From assembly GCF_000341105.1 (NCBI RefSeq), contig NZ_ANBB01000059.1, positions 1 through 64,000 on the forward strand: 64,000 nucleotides of DNA, given 5' to 3'. Shown piece by piece: positions 1 to 8,869 of this stretch; the stretch's first letter is position 1; the number at the start of each line of letters is the position of its first letter. The notes beneath the pieces were generated by a model. That model did not search any database. It was not told the DNA's origin and was given only the letters and a program-made list of their open reading frames with translations. The DNA comes from Nocardiopsis potens DSM 45234 (lineage in GTDB: Bacteria; Actinomycetota; Actinomycetes; Streptosporangiales; Streptosporangiaceae). Made by a program: the position numbers and the translations under genes.

Positions 1-2
1 CC

Positions 3-98
3 GCACTGGCCGAGGCCGGCCTGGAACCGGACTGGAACGGCAGCCCGTCCGAGCGGATCCTGGTGCCTATGGAGTGGCGGCGTCCGCTTCCGGCGTGA
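3..98 (+). CDS. C-terminal end of an unidentified protein (partial)
   Basis: An open frame runs in from the left edge and stops at TGA 96-98, giving 31 residues that end in MEWRRPLPA. The tail is rich in Trp and Arg and looks like a conserved C-terminus, but too little is present to name a family. Its last ~30 bp overlap the 3' end of the convergent NADAR gene, so one of the two may end differently from what is annotated. That the frame is coding is an inference from codon use alone. Confidence 0.35.
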   Translation, partial: ALAEAGLEPDWNGSPSERILVPMEWRRPLPA

Positions 99-657
99 GG
101 CCCCCGGCCGCGAGCCGCGCCCGGGCCGCCATCAGCGCGAACCCCAGCAGGTTCTCGCCGCGCCACCGGGCCGGGTCCGCGGCCCGCTCGTCGTCGGCGG
201 CCAGCCCGATGCCCCAGATCCGGTCCAGCGGGCTGGCCTCCACCAGCACCCGGCCCCCGGTCCCGACCAGGTAGCCGCCGATCTCCGGGTTCTGCCCGAA
301 CTTGTGCACCGACCCCTCGACCACCAGCCCGAACCGGTGCTCCCGCCAGCGCTCCTCGTCGAAGCCGCGGACCTCGCGCCCGGCGTTCTTCGCCTCGGCC
401 GGGGAGGACGCGGCCAGCACCCGGTCCAGCGCGCGCCCGTCATCGAAGAGCCGGGCCTTGCCGGCCATCATCCAGTGCTCCGCGGAGCGGTACCCCGTCC
501 CGTCCACCGTGAAGTCCGCCGGCCACCACTGGCTCAGGCAGCCGGGGCCGGGGGCGCCGTCCCGGCGCGGCCGGTGCCCCCAGAAGAACAGGTACTTCCG
601 CCGCTCGCCGCGTTCGACCGCGGCGATCAGCTCCCGCACCGACGCCGGTTCCGCCAT
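67..657 (-). CDS. NADAR family protein (YbiA-like N-glycosidase)
   Basis: 196 aa. NADAR/YbiA proteins hydrolyse the N-glycosidic bond of damaged riboflavin intermediates or of ADP-ribosylated guanine, so the likely role is metabolite repair or removal of nucleic-acid ADP-ribose in the cytosol. Family landmarks are visible: KYLFFWGH (residues 21-28), the SAEHWMM block (58-64), the KFGQNP segment (119-124) and SPLDRIWGIGL (142-152). These cover almost the full length, so the protein looks complete. The ATG at 657 follows a weak purine-rich site. It is a lone gene, divergent from the S9 peptidase. No DarT-like or macrodomain partner is present, so a toxin-antitoxin role is not supported here. 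Confidence 0.85.
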   Translation of the reverse strand: MAEPASVRELIAAVERGERRKYLFFWGHRPRRDGAPGPGCLSQWWPADFTVDGTGYRSAEHWMMAGKARLFDDGRALDRVLAASSPAEAKNAGREVRGFDEERWREHRFGLVVEGSVHKFGQNPEIGGYLVGTGGRVLVEASPLDRIWGIGLAADDERAADPARWRGENLLGFALMAARARLAAGGLTPEADAATP

Positions 658-844
658 GGATCCGCCCCTTCTCCGCCGCCGTACTCCCCTGCGGCCCCTC
701 CGGGCCGTCCCCCGGAACCGCCCGCGGCCCCCGGCCGCGCCCTCCCCACCAGGTCGGCGGGGATGTACCGATTCGACCGGGAGTGGTCAAGGCGACTCGA
801 CGATTCGGCCCCGCCCGGCCGCGCTCCGCTGCTTTACTGGAAGC

Positions 845-2632
845 ATGGGCGAGCGTTGGCAGGATCGCTTCCGAGCGGGCAGGATCAGTCTTCCCTCCTG
901 GGCCGAGAAGGCCCCCGACCACTCCCTCTACCGCAGCAATTCCAGCGGCACCTGGGAGCTCTACACCTGGGACCGCGGCACCGGCGAGCAGCGCCAGGCC
1001 ACCAAGCGGCACCACGGTACCGAGACCGGCGCCCTCGACCCCACCGGGGCCTGGCTGTGGTGGTTCGCCGACACCGACGGCGACGAGTTCGGCGTCTGGC
1101 GGCGGCAGCCGTTCGGCGGCGGCCCGGACGAGGAGGCCGCCCCCGGCCTCGCCCCCTCCTACATCGGCGGGCTCGCCCTGGGCACCTCCTGCTCCCTGGT
1201 CGGGCGCTCCACCGACGACGGCTTCAGCGTCCACCTGGTCCGCCCCGGCACCCCGCCGGCCGTGCTCTACACCCACCGCGAGGAGGGCTTCCTCGCCGCC
1301 ATGTCCGACGACGAGTCCCTCTTCGCCATCGGGCACAGCGAGCACGGCGACTCCCGGCACATGGCCGCGCGGGTCTACCGGATCGCGGGTGAGGCCGCCG
1401 AGCCCGTCGCCGAGCTGTGGGACGGCCCCGGCAAGGACCTCACCCCGGTCGCCTTCGAGCCCGGCGGGCGCCGGCTGCTGGTGCTGCACGAGCGCCGCGG
1501 CCGGACCGAGCCCCTGGTGTGGGACCCGGTCACCGGCGAGGAGCGCGAGATCGACCTGGGCCTGCCCGGGGACCTGTCCGCCGGGTGGACCCCGGACGGC
1601 CGCTCGCTGCTGGTCTCCGCCGACCACCGCGCCCGCACCACCCTGCACCTGCACGACCTGGAGACCGGCCGGACCGAGCGGCTGGACACCCCGCCCGGCG
1701 TGGTGGCGGCGGCCGCGGCCCGCCCGGACGGCACCGTCGAGTACTCCTGGTCCAGCTCGGCGCTGCCCCCGGTGGTGCGGAGCACCGCCGGGGGCGTGGT
1801 GCTCTCCCCGCCGGGGACCGCCGCCCCGCCGTCGGTCCCGGTGCGCGACGCCGAGGTGGAGGGCCCGGGCGGCCCGGTGCACACCCTGATCTCGGTACCG
1901 GAGGAGGGCGAGGCCCCCTACCCCACCGTGTTCCTGGTGCACGGCGGGCCGCAGGCGCAGGACTTCGACTCCTTCTCCTCCGACGTCGCCGCCTGGGTCG
2001 ACCACGGGTTCGCCGTGGTCCGGGCCAACTACCGCGGCTCCACCGGCTACGGGAGCGCCTGGCGGGACGCCCTGGAGCGGCGGGTCGGCCTCACCGAGCT
2101 GGAGGACATCACCGCGGTGCGCGACTGGGCGGTCCGCACCGGCCTGGCCGACCCGGACCGCCTGGTGCTGGAGGGCGGCTCCTGGGGCGGCTACCTGACC
2201 CTGCTCGGCCTGGGCACCCGGCCGCAGGACTGGACGCTGGGCATCGCCGCGGTGCCCATCGCCGACTACACCGCCGCCTACGCCGACGAGATGGAGGCGC
2301 TGCGCGCCTTCGACCGCTCCATGTTCGGCGGCTCCCCGGACGAGGTGCCCGAGCTCTACGCGCGCTCCTCGCCGATCAGCTACGTGCAGGACGTGGCGGC
2401 GCCGGTGCTCATCCTCGCCGGGGAGAACGACCCGCGCTGCCCGATCCGGCAGATCGACCGCTACATCGACCGGCTGCGCGAACTGGGCAAGCCGCACGAG
2501 GTGTACCGGTTCGACGCCGGGCACGGCTCCTTCGTGGTGGAGGAGCGGATCCGGCACATGGCGGCCGAGCTGGACTTCGCGCTGAGAAACCTCGGCATGG
2601 CCGCGGAGGGGCGCGTTCCGGGGACCGCTTAG
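845..2632 (+). CDS. S9 family prolyl oligopeptidase-like serine peptidase
   Basis: 595 aa from ATG 845; the open frame continues upstream, but that part is low-complexity and lies in the promoter region. Residues ~1-330 look like a beta-propeller (repeated W/G/D-rich blades) and ~340-590 like an alpha/beta-hydrolase. The catalytic triad is readable: Ser446 in GGSWGGY, Asp529 in GENDPRCP, His560 in AGHGS. There is no signal peptide, so it is probably cytoplasmic and trims short peptides. The GntR regulator starts 2 nt after its stop codon, so the two are almost certainly cotranscribed and the regulator may control this peptidase. The natural substrate cannot be deduced. Confidence 0.9.
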   Translation: MGERWQDRFRAGRISLPSWAEKAPDHSLYRSNSSGTWELYTWDRGTGEQRQATKRHHGTETGALDPTGAWLWWFADTDGDEFGVWRRQPFGGGPDEEAAPGLAPSYIGGLALGTSCSLVGRSTDDGFSVHLVRPGTPPAVLYTHREEGFLAAMSDDESLFAIGHSEHGDSRHMAARVYRIAGEAAEPVAELWDGPGKDLTPVAFEPGGRRLLVLHERRGRTEPLVWDPVTGEEREIDLGLPGDLSAGWTPDGRSLLVSADHRARTTLHLHDLETGRTERLDTPPGVVAAAAARPDGTVEYSWSSSALPPVVRSTAGGVVLSPPGTAAPPSVPVRDAEVEGPGGPVHTLISVPEEGEAPYPTVFLVHGGPQAQDFDSFSSDVAAWVDHGFAVVRANYRGSTGYGSAWRDALERRVGLTELEDITAVRDWAVRTGLADPDRLVLEGGSWGGYLTLLGLGTRPQDWTLGIAAVPIADYTAAYADEMEALRAFDRSMFGGSPDEVPELYARSSPISYVQDVAAPVLILAGENDPRCPIRQIDRYIDRLRELGKPHEVYRFDAGHGSFVVEERIRHMAAELDFALRNLGMAAEGRVPGTA

Positions 2633-2634
2633 CC

Positions 2635-3366
2635 GTGCCCGGGCAACCGCGCTACCTGTGGCTCGCCGAGCTGCTGCGCGGGCCGATCCTCACCGGTGAG
2701 CTCGGGCCCGGCAGCCGGCTGCCGTCCCGGTCCCGGCTGGCCCGCACGCACGGCGTCAGCGAGCAGGTGTCCCGGCACGCGCTGCGGCTGCTGGTCAGCG
2801 AGGGCCTGGTGGAGGCGCGCCCCGGCTCCGGCTACTTCGTCCGGCCGGTGCCCGCCGTGCACCGGTTCTCCCGCACCGACCGGGTGTCGGGCTCGGGGGT
2901 GGAGCCGCTGCGCACCGGCGAGGCGGAGATCGCCACCCTGCAGGCGGACAACGGGGTGGCCCGGCGGCTGGCGCTGCGCGACGGCGAGGCGGTGTTCCGC
3001 AGCCGCCGCCTGGGCACCTCCGACGGCCGGCCGATCGCGCTGCACACCGCCTGGGAGCCGGCCCGGCTGACCGCCGGGACGCTGCGCACCCCCGCCGACG
3101 CCGACCCGGGCACCGGGGTCCTGGACCGGCTGACCGCCGCCGGGATCGGCATCGACCGGGTGGTGGAGGAGGTCGGGGTCCGCCCGCTGCGCGAGCCCGA
3201 GGCGGCCGCGCTCGGCCTCGCCCCGGGGCTGCCCGTGCTGGTGGTGGAGCGCACCCACTTCAGCGGCCGCCGCCCGGTGGAGACCTCCGACCTGGTCGGC
3301 TCCACCGAGCACTGCCGCCTGGTGTACCGGCTCAGCCTGGCCCGCCCGCAGCGCCGCCGTCCCTGA
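2635..3366 (+). CDS. GntR/HutC family transcriptional regulator
   Basis: 243 aa from GTG 2635. Residues ~8-70 form a winged helix with the GntR hallmark G-S-R-L-P-S-R (LGPGSRLPSRSRLA); ~90-235 is a UTRA effector-binding domain, ending in the VVERTHFS and VYRLSL strands typical of HutC-type regulators. The start lies only 2 nt beyond the S9 peptidase stop, so translation is probably coupled. UTRA domains bind small metabolites such as sugars or amino-acid derivatives; the ligand here is unknown. A strong hairpin follows and ends the transcript. Confidence 0.88.
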   Translation: MPGQPRYLWLAELLRGPILTGELGPGSRLPSRSRLARTHGVSEQVSRHALRLLVSEGLVEARPGSGYFVRPVPAVHRFSRTDRVSGSGVEPLRTGEAEIATLQADNGVARRLALRDGEAVFRSRRLGTSDGRPIALHTAWEPARLTAGTLRTPADADPGTGVLDRLTAAGIGIDRVVEEVGVRPLREPEAAALGLAPGLPVLVVERTHFSGRRPVETSDLVGSTEHCRLVYRLSLARPQRRRP

Positions 3367-3397
3367 CCCGATGGCCCCGGCGCCGCGGAGGAGAAAG

Positions 3398-3438
3398 GGG
3401 AGGGCCCCGCCGGGACCGCGTCCCGGCGGGGCCCTCCC
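3398..3438. terminator. Bidirectional hairpin terminator
   Basis: A perfect inverted repeat with 18-nt arms (3398-3415 and 3421-3438) and a 5-nt loop, between the convergent GntR and asd genes. It has no T-tract, which is usual for actinobacterial hairpins. Confidence 0.75.
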
Positions 3439-3457
3439 GCAGTCGGTGCCGCCCGGG

Positions 3458-4519
3458 TCAGCCCCGGGTGAACTCCTCGGCGACGACCTCGGCGATCTGC
3501 GCGGTGTTCAGCGCGGCGCCCTTGCGCAGGTTGTCCCCGCACAGGAAGAGGTCGAGGGAGTTCGGGTCGTCGATGGAGCGGCGGATCCGGCCGACCCAGG
3601 TCGGGTCGGTGCCCACCACGTCCGCCGGGGTGGGGAACTCCCCGTTGGCCGGGTCGTCCTGGACCACCACGCCGGGGGCCGAGGCCAGCAGCTCGCGGGC
3701 CTTGGCCGCGTCCACCTCCTGGGCGAAGGTGGCGTGCACGGTCAGCGCGTGCGTGGTGACCACCGGGACGCGCACGCAGGTGGCGGCGACCCGCAGGTCC
3801 GGGTGGCCGAGGATCTTCCGCGACTCGTTGCGGACCTTCAGCTCCTCCGAGGAGTAGCCGTCCTCCTTCAGCGAGCCGGCCCACGGCACCACGTTCATCG
3901 CCAGCGGCGCCGGGAACGGGCCCAGCTCGCCGACGGCGGCGCGCACGTCGCCCGCCCTGGTGCCCAGGGTGCGGTCGGCGGCGGCCTTCTCGATCTGGTC
4001 GTGCAGCGTGTCGATGCCCTCCTGGCCGGCGCCGGAGGCGGCCTGGTAGGAGGAGACGACCAGGTCGGTCACCCGGTAGGCGCGGTGCAGCGCCCCGATC
4101 GCCACGATCATCGAGAGCGTGGTGCAGTTCGGGTTGCTGATGATGCCGCGCGGCCGGTTGCGCACCTGGTCGGCGTTGACCTCCGGGACGACCAGCGGGA
4201 CGTCGGGGTCCATCCGGAACGCGCCGGAGTTGTCCACCGCGACCGCGCCGCGGGCGGCGGCGATCGGCGCCCACTCCTTGGAGACCTCGTCCGGGACGTC
4301 GAACATGGCGACGTCCACCCCGTCGAAGACCTCCGGGGCCAGCGCCTGGACCTCGACCTCCTCGCCGCGCACGGTGAGCCGCTTGCCGGCCGACCGGGGC
4401 GAGGCGATCAGGCGGATCTCGCCCCAGACGTTCTCCCGGGTGGAGAGGATGTCGAGCATGACGGTGCCGACGGCGCCGGTGGCGCCCACGACGGCGAGGG
4501 TGGGGAGACGGTTGCTCAT
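3458..4519 (-). CDS. asd: Aspartate-semialdehyde dehydrogenase
   Basis: 353 aa. It reduces L-aspartyl-4-phosphate to aspartate semialdehyde with NADPH, the branch point to lysine, diaminopimelate, threonine and methionine. Visible landmarks are the N-terminal dinucleotide loop GATGAVG (residues 12-18), DNSGAFRM (96-103) and SNPNCTT with catalytic Cys132. The ATG overlaps the aspartokinase TGA (ATGA, 4516-4519), so the genes are translationally coupled in an ask-asd operon, the standard actinobacterial arrangement. Length is normal for the family. The hairpin at 3398-3438 lies about 20 nt beyond the stop. Confidence 0.97.
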   Translation of the reverse strand: MSNRLPTLAVVGATGAVGTVMLDILSTRENVWGEIRLIASPRSAGKRLTVRGEEVEVQALAPEVFDGVDVAMFDVPDEVSKEWAPIAAARGAVAVDNSGAFRMDPDVPLVVPEVNADQVRNRPRGIISNPNCTTLSMIVAIGALHRAYRVTDLVVSSYQAASGAGQEGIDTLHDQIEKAAADRTLGTRAGDVRAAVGELGPFPAPLAMNVVPWAGSLKEDGYSSEELKVRNESRKILGHPDLRVAATCVRVPVVTTHALTVHATFAQEVDAAKARELLASAPGVVVQDDPANGEFPTPADVVGTDPTWVGRIRRSIDDPNSLDLFLCGDNLRKGAALNTAQIAEVVAEEFTRG

Positions 4520-5787
4520 CGGCCGGTACCTCCGTAGACGACGGCCTCGACCTGGTCCGCGTCGAGCTGGAACTCGGTGTGCGCCGCCGCGACGGCGGAG
4601 TCGACCTGGTCCTCTTCAACGATGACGGAAATGCGGATCTCCGAGGTGGAGATCATCTCGATGTTGGTGCCGGACTTCGCGATCGCGTCGAAGAACCGCG
4701 AGGTCACACCCGGGTAGGAGCGCATGCCCGCGCCGATCAGCGAGACCTTGCCGACCTTGTCGTCGTAGCGCAGCGACTCGAAGCCGACCTTCTCCTGCAC
4801 CTTCTTCAGCACCGACAGCGCGGTCTGGCCGGCGTCGGCGGGCGCGGTGAAGGAGATGTCCGTGCGCCCGGTGGCCGCGGCCGACACGTTCTGCACGATC
4901 ATGTCGATGTTGATCTCGGCCTCGGCGAGGGCGTTGAAGATCGACGCGGCCTCGCCCACCCGGTCCGGGACGCCGACGACGGTGATCTTGGCTTCGCTGC
5001 GGTCGTGCGCGACGCCGGAGATGATCGGTTGTTCCATGCCTTCGCTTTCCTCGACTTCGGAGACGACCCAGGTTCCGGGCTTCTGACTGAAGGACGACCG
5101 CACGTGCAGCGGGATGTTGTACCGCCGGGCGTACTCGACGCAGCGCAGGTGCAGGATCTTGGTGCCGGAGGCGGCCATCTCCAGCATCTCCTCGTAGGAG
5201 ATCTTGGGGATGCGCTGCGCGCTGGGCACGATGCGCGGGTCGGCGGTGAACACGCCGTCCACGTCGCTGTAGATCTCGCACGCGTCGGCCTCCAGCGCCG
5301 CGGCCAGCGCGACGGCGGTGGTGTCCGACCCGCCCCGGCCCAGCGTGGTGATGTCCTTGCTGTCCTGCGAGACGCCCTGGAAGCCGGCCACGATGCAGAT
5401 CGCGCCCTCGCCGAGGGCCTCCTGGATCCGGCCCGGCGTGACGTCGATGATCTTGGCGTTGCCGTGCAGCGACGTGGTGATGACACCGGCCTGCGAGCCG
5501 GTGAAGGAGCGGGCCTCGTAGCCGAGGTTCCCGATCGCCATCGCGACCAGGGCCATCGACATGCGCTCGCCGGCGGTCAGCAGCATGTCCAGTTCGCGGC
5601 CGGGGGGCAGCGGGGAGACCTGCTCGGCGAGGTCGAGGAGTTCGTCGGTGGTGTCGCCCATGGCGGAGACCACCACGACGACGTCATAACCCGCTTTTTT
5701 CTGGGCGACGATCCGCTGGGCTACCCGCTTGATGGCCTCCGCGTCGGCGACGGAAGAGCCACCGTACTTCTGCACGATCAAAGCCAC
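4516..5787 (-). CDS. ask: Aspartate kinase
   Basis: 423 aa from GTG 5787, chosen because AGGAG (5800-5796) sits 8 nt upstream and the protein then begins [12 protein letters not shown] like known aspartokinases; the frame stays open to 5904. It phosphorylates aspartate as the first step of the aspartate-family pathway. The kinase domain carries KYGGSS (residues 7-12) and GRGGSDTTA; two ACT domains occupy ~263-423, the usual site of lysine/threonine feedback. It lies directly upstream of asd with a 4-nt overlap. An internal start at 5037 probably yields a separate beta subunit (see that site), as known for actinobacterial and Bacillus enzymes. Confidence 0.96.
   Translation of the reverse strand: MALIVQKYGGSSVADAEAIKRVAQRIVAQKKAGYDVVVVVSAMGDTTDELLDLAEQVSPLPPGRELDMLLTAGERMSMALVAMAIGNLGYEARSFTGSQAGVITTSLHGNAKIIDVTPGRIQEALGEGAICIVAGFQGVSQDSKDITTLGRGGSDTTAVALAAALEADACEIYSDVDGVFTADPRIVPSAQRIPKISYEEMLEMAASGTKILHLRCVEYARRYNIPLHVRSSFSQKPGTWVVSEVEESEGMEQPIISGVAHDRSEAKITVVGVPDRVGEAASIFNALAEAEINIDMIVQNVSAAATGRTDISFTAPADAGQTALSVLKKVQEKVGFESLRYDDKVGKVSLIGAGMRSYPGVTSRFFDAIAKSGTNIEMISTSEIRISVIVEEDQVDSAVAAAHTEFQLDADQVEAVVYGGTGR
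5035..5052 (-). promoter_or_regulatory. Internal ribosome binding site and ATG for the aspartokinase beta subunit
   Basis: On the minus strand GAGGAAAG (5052-5045) is followed after 7 nt by an in-frame ATG at 5037 (Met251 of Ask). The product would be 173 aa and consist only of the ACT regulatory domains. Alpha2-beta2 aspartokinases made this way are established for Corynebacterium and Bacillus; use of this site here is inferred. Confidence 0.65.
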
Positions 5788-6005
5788 GGTCGGCGCTCCT
5801 GAGGATTGGGAATCACGTTGATCAGATATGGAGTGTAGCTTTCGGCTGTCATCGAATGCCCTCCCACCTGGGCTTAAGGCATCAGCGGCAGCCCTTACCC
5901 GCATCCGGGCGCGTTACTCGTGTTTCCGGCAAGTAACGCCGCCAACTCGGTCGATGCGGGCGCGGAACCGCCTGGTTCGGCGGCGGAACCGGATTTCGGT
6001 GTGAG

Positions 6006-6605
6006 TTAGAACTCCAGGCTCCGGCGGCCCTCGAAGGCCCGGCCGAGGGTGACCTCGTCGGCGTACTCCAGATCGCCGCCGACCGGCAGCCCGCTGGCCA
6101 GGCGGGTGACTTTCAGGCCCATGGGTTTGACCAGCCGGGCGAGGTAGGTCGCGGTGGCCTCGCCCTCCAGGTTGGGGTCGGTGGCCAGGATGAGCTCGGT
6201 GACCCGGCCGTCGGCCAGCCGCGCCATCAGCTCCTTGATCCGCAGGTCGTCCGGGCCGACCCCCTCGATCGGGCTGATCGCCCCGCCGAGCACGTGGTAG
6301 CGGCCGCGGAACTCCCGGGTGCGCTCGATCGCGACCACGTCCTTGGCCTCCTCCACGACGCACACCACCGCCTCGTCGCGGCGCGGGTCGCGGCAGATCC
6401 GGCACTCGCTCTCCTCGGCGACGTTGCCGCAGACCGAGCAGAAGCGCACCCGCTCCTTGACCTCGACCAGGGCGTTCACCAGGCGCTTGACGTCCGCGGC
6501 CTCCGCGGCGAGCAGGTGGAACGCGATGCGCTGCGCACTTTTGGGACCGACGCCGGGCAGCCGCCCGAGCTCGTCGATCAGGTTCTGGACCGCGCCTTCG
6601 TACAT
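6006..6605 (-). CDS. recR: Recombination mediator protein RecR
   Basis: 199 aa. RecR works with RecO (and RecF) to load RecA on SSB-coated single-stranded DNA. A helix-hairpin-helix lies at residues ~8-30 ([14 protein letters not shown]), a four-Cys zinc site at Cys56, Cys59, Cys68 and Cys71, and a Toprim domain at ~78-175. It sits 87 nt downstream of ybaB on the same strand, with dnaX further upstream; dnaX-ybaB-recR is a widely conserved group, here with other genes interposed. Full length, nothing missing. Confidence 0.97.
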   Translation of the reverse strand: MYEGAVQNLIDELGRLPGVGPKSAQRIAFHLLAAEAADVKRLVNALVEVKERVRFCSVCGNVAEESECRICRDPRRDEAVVCVVEEAKDVVAIERTREFRGRYHVLGGAISPIEGVGPDDLRIKELMARLADGRVTELILATDPNLEGEATATYLARLVKPMGLKVTRLASGLPVGGDLEYADEVTLGRAFEGRRSLEF

Positions 6606-6692
6606 CGCCTACCCACCCTGCCGGTACTCGCTCCCCTCACGATATCCGGAGGCGGGCCGCCGCGGGGTCCCCCGGGGCGGCCCGCCCGCGGA

Positions 6693-7061
6693 TCACATCC
6701 CGGGCAGGCCCGGCATCCCGCCGCCGGCCCCGGGCATCCCGCCGAGGGCGTCGTTGAGCGGGCCCATCTTCTCCTGCTGGAGCCGCTCGACCGCCGCCTC
6801 GGCGTCCCGGATCGCCGCGAGCACCAGGTCCGCGATGGTCTGCGCGGTCTCCGCCGGGTCGTCGGCGTCCACCGCCGCCGCGTCGATGCTGATGTCCTCC
6901 ACGCTGCCGCGCCCGCTCACGGTGACCTTGACCAGCCCGCCGCCGGAGGTCCCCTCGACCTGGGCCTCGTCCAGCTGCTGCTGCGCCTCCATGAGCTGCT
7001 GCTGCATCTGCTGAGCCTGCTGCAGCAGGGCCTGCATGTCCATTCCGCCGCCAGGGTTCAC
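6693..7061 (-). CDS. YbaB/EbfC family nucleoid-associated protein
   Basis: 122 aa from GTG 7061, with a GAGGGAG site 10 nt upstream. YbaB/EbfC proteins are small dimeric DNA-binding proteins of the nucleoid. The N-terminus is a Gln-rich coiled coil (residues ~8-35), followed by the conserved beta-sheet block KVTVSGRGSVEDISID. The C-terminal ~20 residues are a Gly/Met/Pro repeat tail (GGMPG units), seen in several actinobacterial members. It is located directly before recR and probably cotranscribed with it. Confidence 0.93.
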   Translation of the reverse strand: MNPGGGMDMQALLQQAQQMQQQLMEAQQQLDEAQVEGTSGGGLVKVTVSGRGSVEDISIDAAAVDADDPAETAQTIADLVLAAIRDAEAAVERLQQEKMGPLNDALGGMPGAGGGMPGLPGM

Positions 7062-7221
7062 TTGCCCACATCTCCCTCAGGTCTCGTGCCGACTCTGCCG
7101 AGCGTAACCGCTCGCGGCCGCCGGGATCCCCCAGGATTGGGCGCGCCCGCGCGCGGGGACCATTAAGGCGGTGCCGCCGCCGCGGCCCGCGGTGCGGCCG
7201 ATCACGACCGGGACGGACCGC

Positions 7222-8364
7222 ATGCTCTCAGCCGAGCAGCGCCACAGCGCGCTGATCGACGCCCTCGTCGCCGCCGGAGACCTCCGCGACCCCGCGCTGA
7301 TCGACGCGTTCCGCGCGGTGCCCCGGCACCTGTTCGTGCCGCGCCGGGGCGCCGCCACCGCGCACGGCACCGCGCTGGACGCCGACACCCGCCCCGACCA
7401 CTGGCTCGCCTCGGTCTACACCGACGACGCGATCGTCACCCAGATCGACGACGGCGACCCGGAGCGCCCCCGCGGCATCCCCACCTCCTCCTGCTCCGCC
7501 CCGACCGTGGTCGCCCGGATGCTGGAGGCCGCCGAGCTCCGCGACGGCCACCGGGTCCTGGAGATCGGCACCGGGACCGGGTGGAACGCCGCGCTGCTCG
7601 CCGCCCGGCTCGGCGACGACCGGGTCGTCTCGGTGGAGATCGACCCCGAGGTGTGGGCCCGCGCCCGCAAGGCGCTGCGCGCCGCCGGCCGGGCGCCGCC
7701 GGCGGTCCTCTCCGACGGCGCCGGGGGGCACCCGGCCGGCGCCCCCTACGACCGGACCATCGCCACCTGCGCCGCGGTCCGGGTGCCGCAGGCCTGGATC
7801 CGGCAGACCGCGCCCGGCGGCCTGGTGGTGCTGCCGTGGACCGCGGCGGAGGGCGCCGGGGCGCTGACCCGGCTGCGCACGGCCGGCGACGGCTCCGCGT
7901 CCGGCCCGTTCCTCTGCGGGCTCGGCTTCATGCCGCTGCGCTCCCAGCGGCCCCCGCCGGAGGCGCCCACCGCACCGGAGGAGGCGGTTCCGGACGAGAC
8001 CCGGCTGCTCCCCGAGCCCGACCCGGTCTCCCCGCTGACCCGGTTCGCCTCGGCGTTCCCGGTCACCTTCATGGTGCCCGGGTGGCGGATGGGGCTGCGG
8101 CACTCGCCCGGGATCGGCGGCCGCTCGCTCTGGCTGGCCTCCGCCGACGGCCGGTCCTGGGCCCGGGTGGTGCCGACCGGCGCCGGGTGGCGGGCCGAGC
8201 AGGCCGGCCCGCGGTCGCTCTGGGACGAGGTGGAGGCGGCGCGGTCCCGCTGGACCGCCCTGGGCAGGCCGCCGCTGGAGCGGTTCGGCCTCACCGTGGA
8301 GGCGGACGGCCGGCACCGGGTGTGGCTGGACGCACCGGACGGCCCCGGGTGGCCGCAGGGGTGA
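7222..8364 (+). CDS. PCMT-like (protein-L-isoaspartate) methyltransferase with long C-terminal extension
   Basis: 380 aa from ATG 7222 (a GTG at 7171 is possible but adds a Pro/Arg-rich stretch). The N-terminal ~200 residues follow the protein-L-isoaspartate O-methyltransferase fold: VPRHLFVP (33-40), then SAM-binding VLEIGTGTGW (112-121), and an acidic SVEID strand end. A further ~180 residues have no recognisable domain. Canonical PCMT is ~210-230 aa. Actinobacterial PCMT relatives with such extensions also occur as tailoring enzymes for ATP-grasp-made peptides (graspetides), but no ATP-grasp ligase or precursor gene is nearby. A stand-alone protein repair or tailoring methyltransferase is the cautious call. 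Confidence 0.75.
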   Translation: MLSAEQRHSALIDALVAAGDLRDPALIDAFRAVPRHLFVPRRGAATAHGTALDADTRPDHWLASVYTDDAIVTQIDDGDPERPRGIPTSSCSAPTVVARMLEAAELRDGHRVLEIGTGTGWNAALLAARLGDDRVVSVEIDPEVWARARKALRAAGRAPPAVLSDGAGGHPAGAPYDRTIATCAAVRVPQAWIRQTAPGGLVVLPWTAAEGAGALTRLRTAGDGSASGPFLCGLGFMPLRSQRPPPEAPTAPEEAVPDETRLLPEPDPVSPLTRFASAFPVTFMVPGWRMGLRHSPGIGGRSLWLASADGRSWARVVPTGAGWRAEQAGPRSLWDEVEAARSRWTALGRPPLERFGLTVEADGRHRVWLDAPDGPGWPQG

Positions 8365-8445
8365 GGACCCCCGGGCCGCCCGGGGCCGGTGTGCGTTCGG
8401 TGCGAGCCGCGCGTTCGGTGCGCGAGCGGCGCGCGGAACCGGGGA

Positions 8446-8643
8446 TCAGCGCCCGCCGGGGGCGGCGCCCTCCCCGCCCGGTTCCCCGGTGCGCTTCCGG
8501 AACCGCTCCAGCAGCTCCCTGCGGGCCTCCTCGGACCCGCCGGACGCGCCCTTGCCGCGGCCGCCGCCGCGCAGCGCGCTCTTGGACACCTTGGTCCGCT
8601 GCCCGCCCACGCCGAGCAGGTTGTCTCCGCGCCCCTTGGCCAT
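8446..8643 (-). CDS. Small basic protein, DUF6243-like
   Basis: 65 aa from ATG 8643, preceded by AAGGAGG 5 nt away, the strongest ribosome binding site in this stretch; the frame extends to 8832 but without a better start. It begins MAKGRGDNLLGVGGQRTKVS, the pattern of a short family common in Streptomyces and relatives, with a Gly/Arg-rich middle and a charged C-terminal helix. No function is known. It lies downstream of dnaX on the same strand, separated by the 64-bp palindrome and ~150 bp, so it is probably its own transcription unit. Confidence 0.7.
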   Translation of the reverse strand: MAKGRGDNLLGVGGQRTKVSKSALRGGGRGKGASGGSEEARRELLERFRKRTGEPGGEGAAPGGR

Positions 8644-8790
8644 GGGGACCTCCTTCCGCCTCGGATGCGTCTCCCCGGGCGAAGGCGAGACGAGACGGTC
8701 CGCACCGCCACCCGGGCGCGTCCGACCATAAGCCGGGGCGCGCCCCGGTGTCACTCGGTTTTTCCGCCCCGGCACGGCCCCCGAGGCCCC

Positions 8791-8854
8791 CGTTGATCTT
8801 GGCGTTGCGGGGGTGTCAGAGCGCTCTGACACCCCCGCAACGCCAAGATCAACG
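8791..8854. repeat. Perfect 64-bp palindrome behind dnaX
   Basis: Two 32-nt arms (8791-8822 and 8823-8854) are exact reverse complements with no spacer; the centre reads AGAGCGCTCT. It begins 16 nt beyond the dnaX stop codon. It could act as an extended hairpin stabilising or ending the dnaX transcript, but no T-tract follows on either strand, and the genes on both sides run the same way. The moderate GC content (GTTGATCTTGGCGTT outer arm) also differs from the GC-only terminators in the window. An interspersed palindromic repeat unit is an alternative. Confidence 0.9.
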
Positions 8855-8869
8855 CCCTGGGGATCGGCC

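Noticed and set aside
67-657. NADAR gene as part of a toxin-antitoxin or phage-defence pair
   Set aside because: No DarT-like ADP-ribosyltransferase or macrodomain gene is adjacent.
7222-8364. Graspetide biosynthetic cluster
   Set aside because: Only the methyltransferase-like gene is present; no ATP-grasp ligase or precursor peptide lies nearby.
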